Of a stretch of 9,615 nucleotides of DNA, positions 1 through 7,990 are shown piece by piece. The stretch spans positions 1-9,615 of the forward strand of contig JAUXDE010000068.1 of the NCBI GenBank assembly GCA_030618495.1, read 5' to 3'. The notes under the pieces are model-generated. The model saw nothing but the letters and a program-made list of their open reading frames with translations, had not been told where the DNA came from and made no database searches. The DNA is from Clostridia bacterium (GTDB lineage: Bacteria > UBA6262 > WVXT01 > JAUXBS01). The first letter of the stretch is position 1, and every line of letters begins with the position of its first letter. The translations under genes were made by a program, and so were the position numbers.

Positions 1-2
1 GG

Positions 3-1286
3 AACAATAGTTGTATAACCCTTGCAATAATCAATGTTGACCAGTATAACATTATTAAAAAAACCTGCAATAAAGCAAGAGAAGATGCCATCATGAAATC
101 CATCGCAAAAACCATTAAAAACAATGTTCGCTCTTACTTTAATGTGGGAAGATACAGCAATAACGAATTTGCTATAATACTACCTGATACGGTAAAAGGC
201 AGCGCCATATCCATACTGCGAATCATAAGAAAAAAAGTTTCTCAAACGATTCACAGGGACAGTAAAAACAAAAGACTACAGGTTACACTGAGCATGGGAA
301 TCGCAAACTATCCTGAGAATGCGCTTAATAAGTCCAAACTTACAGAAAGAACAAAGAGCGCCCTTGCCATTGCAAAGAAGGAACACGGTAACCGTGTTAT
401 ACCTTACGTAACTACATCTAAAACATCCATTAAGCTTGCAGTATGTTATTCCGGTCAGTCTCAATTTTATTCCAACGTACTGTTGGGAATGAGGGAAATC
501 ATTGAAGATGCCGGGAACATTGACCTTAAGATATACTACATAGGCCAAACTCCCGATGATTTCAAAAAACCCGGTTCCGGAATAAGAAAAGCCATTGCAG
601 ACAAGCCGGATATTATTGCTATATCAAGCAAAGCTAACATTGGGCCTTATGTAAAGATGGCTAATAAGGCAAAAATACGTGTATTCGGATTTAATCTTCT
701 GGACTTTCAAATGAATCCAAAAGCAAAAATAGACACCTGCGTGGGATATGACTACCGCAAATTAGGACAAAAGGTGGGGGAATACATCGCCAGGATTTTA
801 CGGGGTGAAGGGAAAATCGCTCTTATTGAAGGAATAAAAAATGCAAGTGATTCTATTGACATTAAACGCGGGACAAATGATATACTTAAGAAGTACAAGA
901 AAATTCATGTAGTAGAATCCATTTCCGCAGAATGGAAAAGGAACAAAGCTCAAGTTATTGCCAAAAATATCATGAGAAAACATTCCAATCTTGATGTGAT
1001 ATTCGGGCTGAACGATGAAATGGCCCTTGGTTCTATACAGGCTGTAGTTGACAAAGGAAGGATCGGGAAAACCCTGGTTATAGGATTGGATGGAACAATG
1101 AGCGGGCTTAACGCAATAAAGGATGGAAAATTAGCGGCTACCCTTAACGTTAATCCCATAGCGCTGGGGATTCTCCTGATGCGAACCATATTAAGAAGTA
1201 TGGTAAAAGAGGAAAAAGTACCAGAAATAATAGAATCTCAAACGGTAATGGTAGATCCTGTAAATATAGACATGTATTTAAGATAA
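3..1286 (+). CDS. Degenerate GGDEF domain fused to sugar-binding (Peripla_BP_4-like) domain, 5' partial
   Basis: The frame is open to the left edge, so the true start lies outside the window; 427 residues are visible and the Met codon at 93 is internal. The first part matches a GGDEF domain, with helix and strand patterns around LAIINVD and the late VTLSMGIANYP segment. The signature is SNNEF (nt 156-170) instead of GGDEF. The first metal Asp of the usual DxD motif is Asn, and the RxxD inhibitory site reads RSYF. It is therefore probably neither an active diguanylate cyclase nor a typical c-di-GMP I-site receptor. From about nt 429 it becomes a type 1 periplasmic-binding fold of the ribose/xylose kind, with VGYD, NDEMALGSIQAV and GLDGT motifs at conserved places. 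There is no signal peptide or membrane helix between the domains, so the sugar-binding part is presumably cytoplasmic. Likely role: a ligand sensor or signalling protein (inference). Partner and output are unknown. Confidence 0.8.
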   Translation, partial: NNSCITLAIINVDQYNIIKKTCNKAREDAIMKSIAKTIKNNVRSYFNVGRYSNNEFAIILPDTVKGSAISILRIIRKKVSQTIHRDSKNKRLQVTLSMGIANYPENALNKSKLTERTKSALAIAKKEHGNRVIPYVTTSKTSIKLAVCYSGQSQFYSNVLLGMREIIEDAGNIDLKIYYIGQTPDDFKKPGSGIRKAIADKPDIIAISSKANIGPYVKMANKAKIRVFGFNLLDFQMNPKAKIDTCVGYDYRKLGQKVGEYIARILRGEGKIALIEGIKNASDSIDIKRGTNDILKKYKKIHVVESISAEWKRNKAQVIAKNIMRKHSNLDVIFGLNDEMALGSIQAVVDKGRIGKTLVIGLDGTMSGLNAIKDGKLAATLNVNPIALGILLMRTILRSMVKEEKVPEIIESQTVMVDPVNIDMYLR

Positions 1287-1315
1287 AATCACAGAGCACT
1301 AACAGCGAATTGGAC

Positions 1316-1329
1316 ACTTGTTAACAAGT
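1316..1329. promoter_or_regulatory. Perfect 14-bp palindrome upstream of lspA (possible operator)
   Basis: ACTTGTTAACAAGT reads identically on both strands. It lies in the 105-nt gap between the GGDEF-fusion gene and lspA, 62 nt before the lspA start. A weak -35-like TTGGAC (1310-1315) abuts it, but no convincing -10 follows at the right spacing; TATTTT at 1339-1344 is the nearest. A dimeric repressor or activator site is the simplest reading, but this is inference. The arms abut with no loop, so an RNA hairpin terminator is unlikely and no T-run follows. Confidence 0.4.
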
Positions 1330-1391
1330 AATACATCGTATTTTACCTGCCAGGAGCGTATTTCTAATTACAATTAAAGGATAGCTTCAAG

Positions 1392-1901
1392 ATGATGTAT
1401 ATAATATCAATAGTTATTGTTGCTCTTGACCAGTTGGTCAAGCACCTGATAAGAACCGGGATGACTTACCGCCAGTCAATACCGGTAATAAAAAACGTGC
1501 TACATTTAAGTTACGTGAAAAATACGGGCATGTCTTTCGGCTTATTCCCAGGAGTGAACATAGTATTCCTTGTAATCGCAACCATCATCGTTTTATCTAT
1601 AGTAATCTTTGAAAGAAGGGGAAAATTAAAAACGCCGGCCGAGAGGTTTTTCTTTGGAATGATACTCGGAGGCGCAGCCGGCAACCTCATTGACAGATAC
1701 CTGTTTGGTTTTATAACGGATTTTATAGATTTCAGGATTTTCCCGGTTTTTAACATAGCTGATTCCTGTATCTGCGTAGGCGCTTTTTTTCTCTTCATTA
1801 TATATTTCAAGAAGAAGCCGGAATCATCCGGCGGCGAAGATATCTCGACTGAAGTGGAAGTAACCGAACCTGACATAAATACTTCAGGGAATAAACCATA
1901 A
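1392..1901 (+). CDS. lspA: Lipoprotein signal peptidase (signal peptidase II)
   Basis: Inner-membrane aspartyl protease that removes the signal peptide of prolipoproteins after lipid is attached to the conserved Cys. All family signatures are present: DQLVK near the N-terminus (D12), [11 protein letters not shown] (43-52), [10 protein letters not shown] (93-102) and FNIADS (120-125). The catalytic Asp pair is expected to be D101 and D124. Four hydrophobic segments can be seen, about 1-17, 55-73, 86-104 and 121-139, and the length of 169 residues is normal. A polar, acidic tail of about 30 residues follows the last helix. AAAGG at 1376-1380 precedes the ATG at 1392; a second ATG at 1395 would also work. 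The gene is first in a cluster with the rluD-like gene 4 nt downstream, a common pairing in bacteria. Confidence 0.96.
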   Translation: MMYIISIVIVALDQLVKHLIRTGMTYRQSIPVIKNVLHLSYVKNTGMSFGLFPGVNIVFLVIATIIVLSIVIFERRGKLKTPAERFFFGMILGGAAGNLIDRYLFGFITDFIDFRIFPVFNIADSCICVGAFFLFIIYFKKKPESSGGEDISTEVEVTEPDINTSGNKP

Positions 1902-1905
1902 TATA

Positions 1906-2871
1906 ATGCCTGAAGAAAAACCTAAAGAAGTCATAGTAAATAAAAACAATTCAAAAAAAAGGATTGACACTTACCTCAGAGAAATCCTTCTGCACAGGTA
2001 TTCAAGAAACTACATCCAGAACGCAATCAAGCAGGGAAAAGTGCTCATTAACGGCACCCCTGTATCCTCTAACTACCGGATAAAGGAATCTGACAGAATT
2101 CTCATTAATGTTCCCGAAAAAATCAGGTACAGGGCAAAACCCGAAAACATCCCCTTAAACATAATACATGAAGACAACGATATTATCGTTGTGAACAAAT
2201 CCCCGGGCATGGTTGTACACCCCGCCTGCGGGAACTACACGGGGACACTCGTTAATGCCCTGCTTCATCATTATCCCGACTTGCCCGAGCCGGCAAGAAA
2301 GAGCGCCAAAAACCCGCTCGACAGCAGCCGGCTTGGCATAGTCCACCGGCTTGACAAGGACACATCCGGGGTTATTGTTGTTGCCAAAAACCAGCCGGCG
2401 TTGTCATTGGTTTCGGTCCAGTTTGCGAAAAGAACGGTCAAAAAAAGCTACCTTACGATAGTTGAAGGAACTCCAAAAAAAAGAAAAGGGTTTGTGGATG
2501 CCCCCATAGGCAGGAGCAATTTTGACAGGAAAAAAATGGCGGTTAGCCCGGTAAGGGGTAAAAATGCTATAACCGACTATTCCGTAATAAGGAAAATAGG
2601 CAGTTGTTGCCTGGTTGAGGCAAAACCCAGGACAGGCAGGATGCACCAGATACGCATTCATATGGCGCATATCGGCTGCCCCGTGATAGGCGATAAAACT
2701 TACTGGAAGGGAAAACTAAAAATAAAGATACCCAGGCAAATGCTTCATGCCAGCAGTATAACACTGGTTCATCCTTCAGGCGAGCAGGAAATAACCTTCA
2801 CGGCGCCCCTGCCTGAAGATTTTAAGACGGTCATGAAAACATTAGGCAAAGATGGGCAAAAAGAAAAATAA
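1906..2871 (+). CDS. rluD: RluA/RluD-family 23S rRNA pseudouridine synthase
   Basis: Converts specific uridines in large-subunit rRNA to pseudouridine; the RluD group acts on helix 69. An N-terminal S4 RNA-binding domain spans about residues 17-70 (KKRIDTYL, then GKVLING). The catalytic domain follows, with HRLDKDTSG at 147-155, where D150 is the expected catalytic Asp. The late RTGRMHQIRIHMAHIG motif and the IGD segment after it are also present. The 321-residue length fits the S4-containing RluD/RluC group. Paralogues RluA, RluC and RluD are hard to separate by eye, so the exact target uridines are uncertain; the symbol rests on the S4 domain plus placement after lspA. AGGGA at 1886-1890 is a somewhat distant ribosome site. 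The end overlaps the next gene by 20 nt, implying translational coupling. Confidence 0.92.
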   Translation: MPEEKPKEVIVNKNNSKKRIDTYLREILLHRYSRNYIQNAIKQGKVLINGTPVSSNYRIKESDRILINVPEKIRYRAKPENIPLNIIHEDNDIIVVNKSPGMVVHPACGNYTGTLVNALLHHYPDLPEPARKSAKNPLDSSRLGIVHRLDKDTSGVIVVAKNQPALSLVSVQFAKRTVKKSYLTIVEGTPKKRKGFVDAPIGRSNFDRKKMAVSPVRGKNAITDYSVIRKIGSCCLVEAKPRTGRMHQIRIHMAHIGCPVIGDKTYWKGKLKIKIPRQMLHASSITLVHPSGEQEITFTAPLPEDFKTVMKTLGKDGQKEK

Positions 2872-4927
2872 TTTAAAAACAAGTATACCGGTTAAAAACA
2901 GTTTGGCTTCAACGCCGCTGATAAAGTGGCAGCATATTGTTCTTATTATAGTTCTTTGCGTTGTCGTTTATTCAAACAGTCTTAAAAACGGGTTCGTTTA
3001 CGACGACATGGACACTATAGTTGATAACAGCCTGATAAGAAAGACTGAAAACATTGGTTTGTTTTTTATAAATCCGGTTATCACCGATTCCAGTACACCC
3101 GGACTGCAGGAAGGGTACCGGCCGCTTTTAATGGCTTCCTTTGCCTTGAATTATAAGTACGGAAGACTGAATGCATCAGGATACCATCTTGTAAATATTG
3201 TTTTCCATACTGCCAACGCAGTACTTGTATACCTGCTGGTTATGATAATATCATCTTTGGCAATAGCCCCTAACTCTACCCCTGAGCCGGCCAACAACCG
3301 GCGCCTTACAGCTCTTCTGACCTCCCTGGTATTTGCGGCCCACCCGATAAACTCTGAAGCAGTCAACTACGTGTGGCAGAGGTCCGTGCTCATGGCGGCT
3401 TTTTTCTACATGGCAGCCATTATTTTATTTTTATTAAGTGTACGAGAAAGAAAAACGGGGCTGCGCTTTTTATCCCTGGCTTCTTTCATTCTTGCCCTTA
3501 TGAGTAAGGAAATAGCGATAACTCTTCCGCTCGTGGTTATGGTTATTGACTGGTATTTCATAACCGGTTTTAAGAAAAACGCATTTGCCGCCAACATTAA
3601 AAAACTTCATTTGCCTTACATATTTGTTGCCTCAGCTTATTTCCTTGTCAGGTTCTTAGCCCACGGAGCCATCAAGGAATTCAGTTCGCCCGGCGGGAAG
3701 GAAAGCGTTTATAATTATTTCATAACACAAACCAGGGTGATTGTAAAATATATCGGCCTGACTATATTTCCCGGTGGACTTTCTTCCGAACACTATGTCT
3801 CCGTATCAAAGACCGCCGCGGACCCCCGCGTGTGGCTGTCCCTTGCCGTTATAATGCTCATCGCGCTGGCTGCCTGGCGGCTTAGAAATCACTCAAGAAC
3901 AGCTTCGTTTTTCGTAATATGGTTCTTCGTAACCCTGCTCCCGACATCAAGTATACTCCCCCTGAGGATAATAATGAACGAACACAGGGTTTACCTGCCA
4001 GGGGTGGGTCTTTTTGCGGCGGTATTGTTTTTAATTTTCAGGTTTACGTCCGATAAAGTTCGCCGGAGGGTACTGCCCGCCATCATTGCATCAATAATTA
4101 TAATGTTTTCTACATTAACCCGCGGAAGGAATAATACCTGGAAGGATGACTCCACACTTTGGACGGACGTGATAAAAACAAACAGTACATCCTCAAAAGC
4201 GTACAACAACAGGGGTATATTCTATGCAGGCAAAAACCTTCATGACAGGGCTATAGCCGATTTTAACAGGGCTCTTCAGCTTAACCCTGAATCTCAAAGG
4301 GCATACAATAACCGCGGCGCCGCGTACTTGAAGATGGGAGAGTACGACAAGGCAATTGCGGATTTCAGGAAAACCATAGAACTTGAGCCGAAATACGTTG
4401 GAGCCCGCAAGAACATGGAAACTGCGCTGGAGAATAAAAAACAACATGAAAAAATGGCTGAATTAGATAAGGCGATAAATACTACCCCTAATGACCCTGA
4501 CGTGTATTTTAACCGGGCAATTTACCGCAGGGATAGGGGGCTTTTTGACGAAGCGCTGTCTGATTTTGGTAAATCAATTGAACTTGCCCCTGATAATCCA
4601 AAAACTTATATAAGCAGGGGGACAATTTATGGAATTAAAAAACTTTACAATGAGGCCATAGAGGATTTCAACAAAGCAATAGAATTGGATCCGGGAAATT
4701 ACAGCGCATGGGTAAACAGGGGAGTTGCATTATGGAAAAGCGGGCTTTTTGAGAAAGCAATATCCGATTTAACCGGCGCTATAAATATAAACCCTGAATT
4801 GAGCCAGGCATATCATATCAGGAGCATCCTATACGGACAAACAAACAGGATGGAATTATCCGCCAGGGATGAAGAAAAAGTAAAATCACTACGAAACTCC
4901 AAAAATAACCGCCACGGAAAAAAATAA
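2852..4927 (+). CDS. Polytopic TMTC-like (DUF1736-type, GT-C fold) membrane protein with C-terminal TPR repeats
   Basis: The N-terminal 430 residues are a multi-spanning membrane domain and the rest is a TPR array. The first helix (about 28-42) is followed by NGFVYDD (46-52), which resembles the acidic first-loop motif of GT-C glycosyltransferases. Further family signatures are YRPLLMASFALNY (89-101), GYHLVNIVFHTANAVLVYLL (110-129), HPINSEAVNYVWQR (164-177), SKE (218-220), NEHRVYLP (376-383) and NTWKDDSTLW (428-437). About six TPR units run from 448 to 685, with the unit at 516-549 degenerate. The architecture matches bacterial relatives of the TMTC O-mannosyltransferases. A role in lipid-linked sugar transfer to exported proteins is inference; no substrate can be read from the sequence. 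The start at 2852 lies inside the rluD-like gene, and no terminator is visible after the stop. Confidence 0.85.
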   Translation: MGKKKNNLKTSIPVKNSLASTPLIKWQHIVLIIVLCVVVYSNSLKNGFVYDDMDTIVDNSLIRKTENIGLFFINPVITDSSTPGLQEGYRPLLMASFALNYKYGRLNASGYHLVNIVFHTANAVLVYLLVMIISSLAIAPNSTPEPANNRRLTALLTSLVFAAHPINSEAVNYVWQRSVLMAAFFYMAAIILFLLSVRERKTGLRFLSLASFILALMSKEIAITLPLVVMVIDWYFITGFKKNAFAANIKKLHLPYIFVASAYFLVRFLAHGAIKEFSSPGGKESVYNYFITQTRVIVKYIGLTIFPGGLSSEHYVSVSKTAADPRVWLSLAVIMLIALAAWRLRNHSRTASFFVIWFFVTLLPTSSILPLRIIMNEHRVYLPGVGLFAAVLFLIFRFTSDKVRRRVLPAIIASIIIMFSTLTRGRNNTWKDDSTLWTDVIKTNSTSSKAYNNRGIFYAGKNLHDRAIADFNRALQLNPESQRAYNNRGAAYLKMGEYDKAIADFRKTIELEPKYVGARKNMETALENKKQHEKMAELDKAINTTPNDPDVYFNRAIYRRDRGLFDEALSDFGKSIELAPDNPKTYISRGTIYGIKKLYNEAIEDFNKAIELDPGNYSAWVNRGVALWKSGLFEKAISDLTGAININPELSQAYHIRSILYGQTNRMELSARDEEKVKSLRNSKNNRHGKK

Positions 4928-4967
4928 ATATAAAGGTGCATGCTCCATTTAACAACGAAATATTGTC

Positions 4968-4996
4968 TTGAAAAAACCTCATTTCTCATCTATAAT
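4968..4996 (+). promoter_or_regulatory. Strong sigma70-type promoter at the edge of the IS remnant
   Basis: The -35 TTGAAA (4968-4973, 5 of 6 consensus) and -10 TATAAT (4991-4996, 6 of 6) are 17 nt apart, predicting a start of transcription near 5003. It precedes the transposase remnant and could also transcribe the hydrolase gene at 5259. A 7-bp inverted repeat, CTCATTT (4978-4984) and AAATGAG (5004-5010), flanks the -10 box and could be an operator or part of an IS end. If the IS tip is the CC at 4977 (a guess), the -35 would be host DNA and the -10 IS DNA, making a junction promoter. Confidence 0.65.
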
Positions 4997-5030
4997 ATGG
5001 TTAAAATGAGACGAAAAAGGGAGGCACCCA

Positions 5031-5207
5031 ATGGGTGAAGCGAAAAATAACTATATTGATGTACAATTCAACAGGAAACTGAAAATCGGATTGAAAGGTT
5101 CCGAAGTCACCTCCGACGGTGGACTGCTTGCAATAAGAGAACTCGACGAGAAACACTTTTACTTTGGCTTGACAGACCCCTTTTTTCTGTTGCATTTTTT
5201 TCGATAA
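5031..5207 (+). pseudogene. IS1380-family (DDE_Tnp_1 group) transposase remnant, N-terminal fragment
   Basis: A 58-codon frame starts at ATG 5031 behind a good ribosome site (AGGGAGG, 5018-5024) and stops at 5205-5207. Its residues 25-40 read SEVTSDGGLLAIRELD, the hallmark N-terminal segment of IS1380-type transposases. The match fades after LDEK, and the last 17 residues look unrelated and Phe-rich. The family normally runs to roughly 400 residues or more, so nearly all of the catalytic domain is missing. No right-hand terminal repeat was recognised, so the element is a 5' relic that cannot move by itself. It sits between the TPR gene and the hydrolase gene and carries the promoter described at 4968-4996. 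The family call rests on this short motif alone. Confidence 0.78.
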
Positions 5208-5258
5208 ATAAGTAATATATTGTCTCACATTTATTCAGTTATCGGATAAGGAGAAAAA

Positions 5259-7829
5259 ATGATGAAAGTTAATGTAAGGATAGGTTTATTCACAATGCTG
5301 TTGTTGTTCTCGAGCGGTGCTAAAATGGCATTTTCTTATACCGCTCCAGACAAACCCCCCTTTAACCTTGGATGGGTTCCTCTTGGCGGTATGGGAGTAG
5401 GGCAGATAGAGATTAACGGTGCCGGAAAATTTACCGGGATTGCCTGCAGTGAAAGGGATTCCAGTAAATGGCCTACCAATAAAACTGTGTGTCCATTTAT
5501 ATTATTCACCAGTAAAAACGACTCAATTTATAAAACTGTACTACAGGAACGCGCTGTGGACATTGACTATGTAGGGTTCTATCCAAAAGCAACTCTGACA
5601 TACACTAAACCAGCCATGCCTGTTATTCTTGTTCTCAAGGCGTTCTCTCCTATGATACCGGGTGATGATAAAAACTGTTCTCTGCCTCTTGCAATGTTTG
5701 AATTCACAATCACCAATAATCAAGAGGTAAACGTGGATGCCGCTCTCGCCTTTAATTGGAATACCCGATGGACCACGGCAGGGAAAAGCACCCAGGCTGA
5801 AATTCTTGATGACTCCAACAATAAAAAAGGATTAAATTTTAACTTTAAAGGCGGCAGTCATACGACTATGGTTATAAATGACGGATCTGCAACAACAAGC
5901 TATGGAGCAAAAAAATCAGATTTTACTACAGACGGAATATTAGGGAATATTTTCAAGGGAAACTCTTGTATGCTTGCTTCAAAAATTACACTTAGGCCCG
6001 GCGAGTCCAGAAAGATTTGTTTTGTCCTGGCCTGGCACAAAGCTGAAATGATTTTGGACGGTCAGGCTGAGGGCTTCAGGGAGAACAAATATGTATCAAG
6101 TTTAGCAAAAGATGAGGTTTTAAGTGGACGGTCTGTGGGTTTCAGGCACACTGCGGCACCTTATAATTTTACTACAGCACAGCTTATTGCTGAATATGGT
6201 TATTCATATTTTTCAACCCTTCTTGCTAAGGTTGAGGCCTGGCACCAGAAAATTTTCGATTCCAATTTCCCTGAATGGTATCAGGATATGCTGATAAACT
6301 CACTCTATATTCTATCACATAATGCCATATGGGCAGAAGACAACAGGTTCACTGTGATGGAAGAGGCTGTAGACGGACCTATGTGCGGAACGATAGACCA
6401 GAGGTATCATTGTGGTATAGGAACCATATTCTTTTCCCCTGAGGCTGATTATGGCGAGATGAAATTATGTGCGGATAGCCTGATTTCCAATACCCTTGTC
6501 ACACCAAACGTATACGGTGCAGTTCCTCATGATTTTGGAGTAAACTGTATAAACATGCCCAACCCTGGTACCGGTTGTGGATGTAATTATCCAATCGGGG
6601 GGGATAGCGGGGGAGCTTTAGTACTGCATTCATTAAGGAATTATATGTGGACAGGCGACCTCTCCAAACTAAAGGTTAACTATCCCGGAATAAAAGATAC
6701 AATTAAATTCATGAGAAATAATGACATCGACACAAGAAAAGGCGATTATCTGGTTGATGACCACGGGGCAACCAATACTTATGATGTTGGAGGACTTTGG
6801 GGTTCAAGTGCGTATTCCGCTGAAATACAACTTGCTAGTTATAAAGCCGGTATGTACATGGCTGCATTATTTAATGAAACAACTTGGTATAATACTTTAA
6901 ATAACTGGTATAAACAGGGTTCAGAAACTTTCGAGAAGACGGTTGTTGATGGAGGTCTCTGGGAACCAAATAACGGATATTACATAAACTGGATTAGCGA
7001 TACAGGAAACAACATGACTTGTATTACAGGTATGTTAAGCGGTACGATAATGGCTGATATGCTCTATCTTGGGAAAATACATGACCAGTCAAGAATTAAC
7101 CAGGCAATAGACAGAATTTATAAAACAAATTTGGCTAATAGGGGTATATATAATGGCAGAGTACCTGAAACTGGTCAGTTTTGGCCTCCTTCAGAATGCT
7201 CATGTCCTTCCTCAGACAACGAACAATGGCCCGGTTACAATATAGCCCAGTTCAGCGCTTATGCGGCTTCCAATGACAAAATCGACATGGCGCTGGAAGT
7301 TGCATACAGGACTTGGAAGGGTTTATTTAAAGATTACCCAAGGGTATGGGATTGGCCCTGCAAATCGTTTGGCGATAATGGTGAAGGACAGGGGTGGGGC
7401 AATCATGCATACATGAATTCTCCTGGATGTTGGAATTTTTATTACAACATGACCGGACTTTGCATGGACAAAAATGCTAAAAAGTTCTGGTTGGCGCCAC
7501 GTTTGCCTCTGAATACAACCTACATGTCAAACAATACTCTGATAGCCCCAATATTCCTTGGGTACACAACGGGGATGTTTGAATACAGGCAGTATCAGGA
7601 AAACTACGAGCAAAAACTTTCAATCACAATGGACAGCCCAGTAGAAGTTGAAAAATTTTACATAAAATTAACTACCGGCCCGAACCGGATGAACATTAAA
7701 GTAGTACAAAACGGTAAAAACATTATTCCTGTTAAAGTAAGCACTGTTGATAATAATTTAATTGAGTGTACGTTTGAACCTAATATTTATTTATCAACCA
7801 CGCCCATAATAATATATAGCGGCTTATAA
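5259..7829 (+). CDS. Secreted GH116-family (GBA2-like) glycoside hydrolase
   Basis: Residues 1-26 look like a Sec signal peptide (hydrophobic core 9-18, AFS before Y27), so the enzyme is exported. The GBA2-type N-terminal beta domain begins with PLGGMGVGQIEI (41-52) and includes AFSPMIPGDDK (128-138). The alpha-barrel catalytic domain runs from about 335 to 775. By remembered alignment to human GBA2, the nucleophile should be E368 (in FTVMEE) and the acid/base D509 (in TNTYDVGG); PHDFG (423-427) is also conserved. GH116 enzymes are retaining beta-glucosidases, beta-xylosidases or glucosylceramidases; the substrate here cannot be told. The protein has 17 Cys, mostly after the signal peptide, and a beta-rich tail (785-856). 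AAGGAG (5248-5253) serves ATG 5259 or, at better spacing, ATG 5262. No sugar transporter or regulator is adjacent, which suggests an isolated, possibly acquired gene. Confidence 0.88.
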   Translation: MMKVNVRIGLFTMLLLFSSGAKMAFSYTAPDKPPFNLGWVPLGGMGVGQIEINGAGKFTGIACSERDSSKWPTNKTVCPFILFTSKNDSIYKTVLQERAVDIDYVGFYPKATLTYTKPAMPVILVLKAFSPMIPGDDKNCSLPLAMFEFTITNNQEVNVDAALAFNWNTRWTTAGKSTQAEILDDSNNKKGLNFNFKGGSHTTMVINDGSATTSYGAKKSDFTTDGILGNIFKGNSCMLASKITLRPGESRKICFVLAWHKAEMILDGQAEGFRENKYVSSLAKDEVLSGRSVGFRHTAAPYNFTTAQLIAEYGYSYFSTLLAKVEAWHQKIFDSNFPEWYQDMLINSLYILSHNAIWAEDNRFTVMEEAVDGPMCGTIDQRYHCGIGTIFFSPEADYGEMKLCADSLISNTLVTPNVYGAVPHDFGVNCINMPNPGTGCGCNYPIGGDSGGALVLHSLRNYMWTGDLSKLKVNYPGIKDTIKFMRNNDIDTRKGDYLVDDHGATNTYDVGGLWGSSAYSAEIQLASYKAGMYMAALFNETTWYNTLNNWYKQGSETFEKTVVDGGLWEPNNGYYINWISDTGNNMTCITGMLSGTIMADMLYLGKIHDQSRINQAIDRIYKTNLANRGIYNGRVPETGQFWPPSECSCPSSDNEQWPGYNIAQFSAYAASNDKIDMALEVAYRTWKGLFKDYPRVWDWPCKSFGDNGEGQGWGNHAYMNSPGCWNFYYNMTGLCMDKNAKKFWLAPRLPLNTTYMSNNTLIAPIFLGYTTGMFEYRQYQENYEQKLSITMDSPVEVEKFYIKLTTGPNRMNIKVVQNGKNIIPVKVSTVDNNLIECTFEPNIYLSTTPIIIYSGL

Positions 7830-7837
7830 CAATTAAT

Positions 7838-7880
7838 AGGTTGTACAAACAACCTGTTCCTTAATTAATTATTTAAGGAA
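7838..7880 (+). terminator. Two tandem hairpins after the hydrolase gene (possible terminator)
   Basis: The first hairpin is AGGTTGT / ACAACCT (7838-7844 with 7849-7855), a perfect 7-bp stem with a 4-nt loop, 8 nt after the hydrolase stop. The second is TTCCTTAA / TTAAGGAA (7857-7864 with 7873-7880), an 8-bp stem with an 8-nt loop, followed by TTTATATT. Neither has a GC-rich stem followed by a clean U-run, so this is a weak intrinsic terminator at best; protection of the mRNA 3' end is another possibility. Confidence 0.4.
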
Positions 7881-7990
7881 TTTATATTGATATTTATTAA
7901 TGAAATATGTTAAATATATAAGATTATCCTTTTAAATGGACACCAATTAGATGCCAGCCAGTAATTAATATTATGTGTTTTTCAACGGAC
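7881..7990. other. AT-rich spacer between the hairpins and the tRNA remnant
   Basis: No gene is visible. A possible promoter, TTGATA (7887-7892), 17 nt, TTAAAT (7910-7915), could once have served the tRNA gene, but in sequence this AT-rich such a match is weak. A less AT-rich patch at 7938-7960 (around GATGCCAGCCAG) has no recognised identity. Confidence 0.3.

Noticed and set aside
5169-5174. TTGACA as the -35 of a promoter for the hydrolase gene
   Set aside because: No acceptable -10 box lies 15-19 nt downstream; the nearest TATATT and GATAAA are too far away.
4960-5225. A 9-bp direct repeat ATATTGTCT at 4960-4968 and 5217-5225 around the transposase relic, as a target-site duplication
   Set aside because: It is AT-rich and could arise by chance at this distance. 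The sequences just inside it do not form inverted repeats, and IS1380-type elements usually duplicate about 4-5 bp.
5001-5228. A 75-codon frame on the minus strand across the transposase relic
   Set aside because: It lies opposite a fragment with a clear transposase motif, has no family-like sequence and no ribosome site, so it is a chance frame.
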